Positions 6,641 through 8,012 of a stretch of 8,012 nucleotides of DNA are shown here, piece by piece; the stretch's first letter is position 1; the number at the start of each line of letters is the position of its first letter. The position numbers were made by a program, and so were the translations under genes. Source of the DNA: a bacterium HR23 (GTDB taxonomy: Bacteria; Chloroflexota; Dehalococcoidia; Lucifugimonadales; HRBIN23); NCBI GenBank assembly GCA_002923335.1, contig BEHZ01000081.1, positions 1 through 8,012 of the forward strand, read 5' to 3'. The notes beneath the pieces were generated by a model that did no database searches, had not been told where the DNA came from, and worked only from the letters and a program-made list of their open reading frames with translations.

Positions 6641-7792
6641 CTACGGGCCCTCCTGGTGATACAAGCGGATTGGACGGGCGGGGAAAGGCTTATACGGGTA
6701 GCGCGCCAGGGACTCCTCATCCAGTTCCAGACCCAGGCCAGGCTTGTCGGGAAGACGGATGTAGCCGTTCTCTACCTTGAATGGTTCCCGGGAGATTGCG
6801 TCTCCCACTTCGGTGAAGTTCACAAAGTATTCAGTGATGAGGAAGTTGGGGATAGTGGCCGAGACCTGCAGGGTCGCAGCCAGCCCTATGGTGGTGCTGT
6901 TGTAGTTGTGGGGGGAGACCACGACGAAATGCGGCTCGGCCATACCAGCGATCTCCTTCAACTCCAGAATGCCCCCGCAGTTGCACACATCGGGGTTGAT
7001 GATGTCGGCACAGCGTTTCTCAAAGACCTGGCGGAACTCCCACTTGCTATAGAGGGCCTCCCCCGTAACCACAGGCAGGCTAATCTGCCTGCGCACCTCC
7101 GCCAGGGCGTCCAGGTTCTCAGAGTCCACCGGCTCCTCATACCAAAAGGGTTTGAACTCCTCCAGCCGACGGGCCACCCGCACGGCGTGCATAGGGGCCA
7201 ATCGCCGGTGCACCTCTATGAGCAGGTCCACCTGGGGGCCGACGGCCTCTCGCACCGCCCGCACCGTCTCTACCGCCTCATCCTCCTCTTGCCGAGAGAT
7301 GTAGGGCCTCCAGGGGGGAGGGAAGGGATCAAACTTCAGGGCAGCAAAGCCCTTCTGGACCGTCGCCACCGCAAGGCGGGCAAAATCCTGGGGCGTCCTG
7401 GCCCCCTCATACCAGCCGTTGGCGTAGACCCGCACCCTCTCACGACACGGCCCCCCCAGCAGGTTATAAACCGGCTGTCCCGTGGCTTTCCCCACGATGT
7501 CCCAGAGGGCTTGCTCTAGGGCGCTCAAGGCACAGTAGAACTCCAGGGAGCCACGGCGGGTGGCAAAGTCCATGAACATTACTTGGGTAAAGTGCTTGAT
7601 GTGAAAGGGGCTTCGGCCGACCAGGTAGCGCCCCATAGCGTGGATATGCACCTCTATCGTTTTGTCCCGATCCGCCTGGGTGTAGGCCTCCCCCCAGCCG
7701 TAAACCCCTTCGTCCGTCTCCACCTTGGCAAAGAGCCAGTTCTTCCCCGTCCCCGGGTGCACCAGAAAGGTTTTGACGCCGGTAACCCTCAC
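6641..7792 (-). CDS. Enolase-superfamily (mandelate racemase type) sugar-acid dehydratase, D-galactonate dehydratase-like
   Basis: This is a 383-residue member of the mandelate racemase/muconate lactonizing enzyme branch of the enolase superfamily. These Mg-dependent enzymes abstract a proton alpha to a carboxylate; the relatives recalled here dehydrate sugar acids such as D-galactonate. The N-terminal capping domain includes VETDEGVYGWGEAY (residues 24-37). The barrel has ALKFDPF (151-157), IEVHRR (192-197), WYEEP (217-221), VTGEALYSKWEF (242-253), PDVCNCGGILE (267-277) and VSPHNYNS (292-299). The candidate metal ligands E193, E219 and E245, and the bases H195 and H295, sit at a constant +10 offset from the E. 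coli galactonate dehydratase residues D183, E209, E235, H185 and H285 as I remember them, with Glu replacing Asp at the first ligand. The GTG start has a strong GGAGG. The gene stands alone on its strand here, so the true substrate is not indicated. Confidence 0.88.
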   Translation of the reverse strand: MRVTGVKTFLVHPGTGKNWLFAKVETDEGVYGWGEAYTQADRDKTIEVHIHAMGRYLVGRSPFHIKHFTQVMFMDFATRRGSLEFYCALSALEQALWDIVGKATGQPVYNLLGGPCRERVRVYANGWYEGARTPQDFARLAVATVQKGFAALKFDPFPPPWRPYISRQEEDEAVETVRAVREAVGPQVDLLIEVHRRLAPMHAVRVARRLEEFKPFWYEEPVDSENLDALAEVRRQISLPVVTGEALYSKWEFRQVFEKRCADIINPDVCNCGGILELKEIAGMAEPHFVVVSPHNYNSTTIGLAATLQVSATIPNFLITEYFVNFTEVGDAISREPFKVENGYIRLPDKPGLGLELDEESLARYPYKPFPARPIRLYHQEGP

Positions 7793-7799
7793 CGCTTAT

Positions 7800-7804
7800 C
7801 CTCC
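7800..7804 (-). promoter_or_regulatory. Shine-Dalgarno GGAGG of the dehydratase gene
   Basis: On the minus strand GGAGG stands 7 bp before the GTG at 7792, fixing that start codon. The reading frame begins MRVTGVKTFLV, a typical N-terminus for the family. Confidence 0.75.
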
Positions 7805-7820
7805 AGCAGGTGCTGGCCCT

Positions 7821-7829
7821 ATCATACCA
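7821..7829 (-). promoter_or_regulatory. Candidate extended -10 promoter of the dehydratase gene
   Basis: The minus strand reads TGGTATGAT: a TGn extension directly in front of TATGAT, which matches TATAAT at five of six bases. No convincing -35 is seen at 16-18 bp upstream, as expected for an extended -10 promoter. Transcription would start near 7814 and leave a leader of about 22 bases that includes the GGAGG. Confidence 0.45.
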
Positions 7830-7887
7830 TCGCTTTGTCCCCACCCTCCGCCTCTACCTTGACGCCGGCCTCGCACCTCGTGAGCGG

Positions 7888-7893
7888 TATGCT
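7888..7893 (+). promoter_or_regulatory. Weak candidate -10 for the last + strand gene
   Basis: TATGCT matches TATAAT at four of six bases and lies about 60 bp before the ATG at 7953. A TTGACG at 7859-7864 resembles a -35 but the 23-bp spacing is too long, so the pairing is doubtful. An SD-like AGAGGA follows at 7905-7910. Confidence 0.2.
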
Positions 7894-7952
7894 ACTCTAA
7901 CATAAGAGGATCAGGGACCGTGGAACGGGCACGCCCCCTTCTGGGACCGACT

Positions 7953-8012
7953 ATGAAGAACCGTGCTCAGGTGGGTTTGCTTTTTATCGCCCTGGGCGTC
8001 CTGGGGGGCATA
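7953..8012 (+). CDS. Start of an unidentified protein with hydrophobic N-terminus (partial, runs off window)
   Basis: Only the first 20 codons are in the window: MKNRAQ, a short basic segment, followed by VGLLFIALGVLGGI, a hydrophobic stretch. This is what a signal peptide or first transmembrane helix looks like, so the product is probably membrane-bound or exported. Too little is present to name a family. The ATG at 7953 has only a weak GGGA (7943-7946). An in-frame GTG at 7920, with AGAGGA (7905-7910) 9 bp upstream, would add 11 residues (VERARPLLGPT). Those extra codons look less GC-rich at third positions than the codons after the ATG, so ATG is preferred, weakly. The gene is divergent from the dehydratase gene and shares a gap of about 160 bp with it. 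Confidence 0.5.
   Translation, partial: MKNRAQVGLLFIALGVLGGI

Noticed and set aside
6620..7519. 299-codon open frame on the + strand opposite the dehydratase gene
   Set aside because: It lies antisense to a gene with clear catalytic motifs, overlaps the end of sbcD, and its translation shows no recognisable domain. Long antisense frames are expected at this GC content.
7859..7864. TTGACG as a -35 box for the last + strand gene
   Set aside because: The nearest -10-like TATGCT is 23 bp away, and at 17 bp the sequence is GAGCGG. It is also not usable for the minus-strand promoter.

Overview
The window is a GC-rich, gene-dense bacterial chromosomal segment with no stretch over 300 bases lacking a gene. 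It reads as core metabolism. The products, high GC, GTG starts and tight spacing would suit a Chloroflexota-type genome (SAR202 or Dehalococcoidia-like). That placement is inference from general resemblance and is not proven by anything here. No rRNA, tRNA, CRISPR array, insertion sequence or phage gene is visible.

Layout. Bases 1-2530 (+ strand) form a compact purine block: the 3' end of guaA (GMP synthase), two very small overlapping genes (a 63-aa excisionase/MerR-type HTH protein and a 67-aa HicB-like protein), then purD and purE. Junctions are 4 bp, a 4-bp overlap, 11 bp and a 1-bp overlap, so one transcript is likely. PurD makes GAR, PurE acts at the AIR/CAIR carboxylation step, and GuaA converts XMP to GMP. 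No purK lies in the window.

After a 109-bp gap with a promoter-like TACAAT come valS (valyl-tRNA synthetase) and, 4 bp later, an SbcD/Mre11-type nuclease gene (bases 2640-6630). Facing these, with only 10 bp between stop codons, is a minus-strand gene for an enolase-superfamily sugar-acid dehydratase (6641-7792) that has a clear SD and an extended -10 promoter. A divergent + strand gene starts near 7953 with a hydrophobic N-terminus and runs off the end.

The most interesting points are the HTH/HicB-like gene pair embedded in the purine operon, with no HicA toxin; a PurE that has Ala in place of the conserved His of the AHLPG motif; and a ValRS with KMAKT instead of KMSKS. I see no clear previously undescribed multi-gene system. 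The small gene pair is the best candidate for unknown biology.
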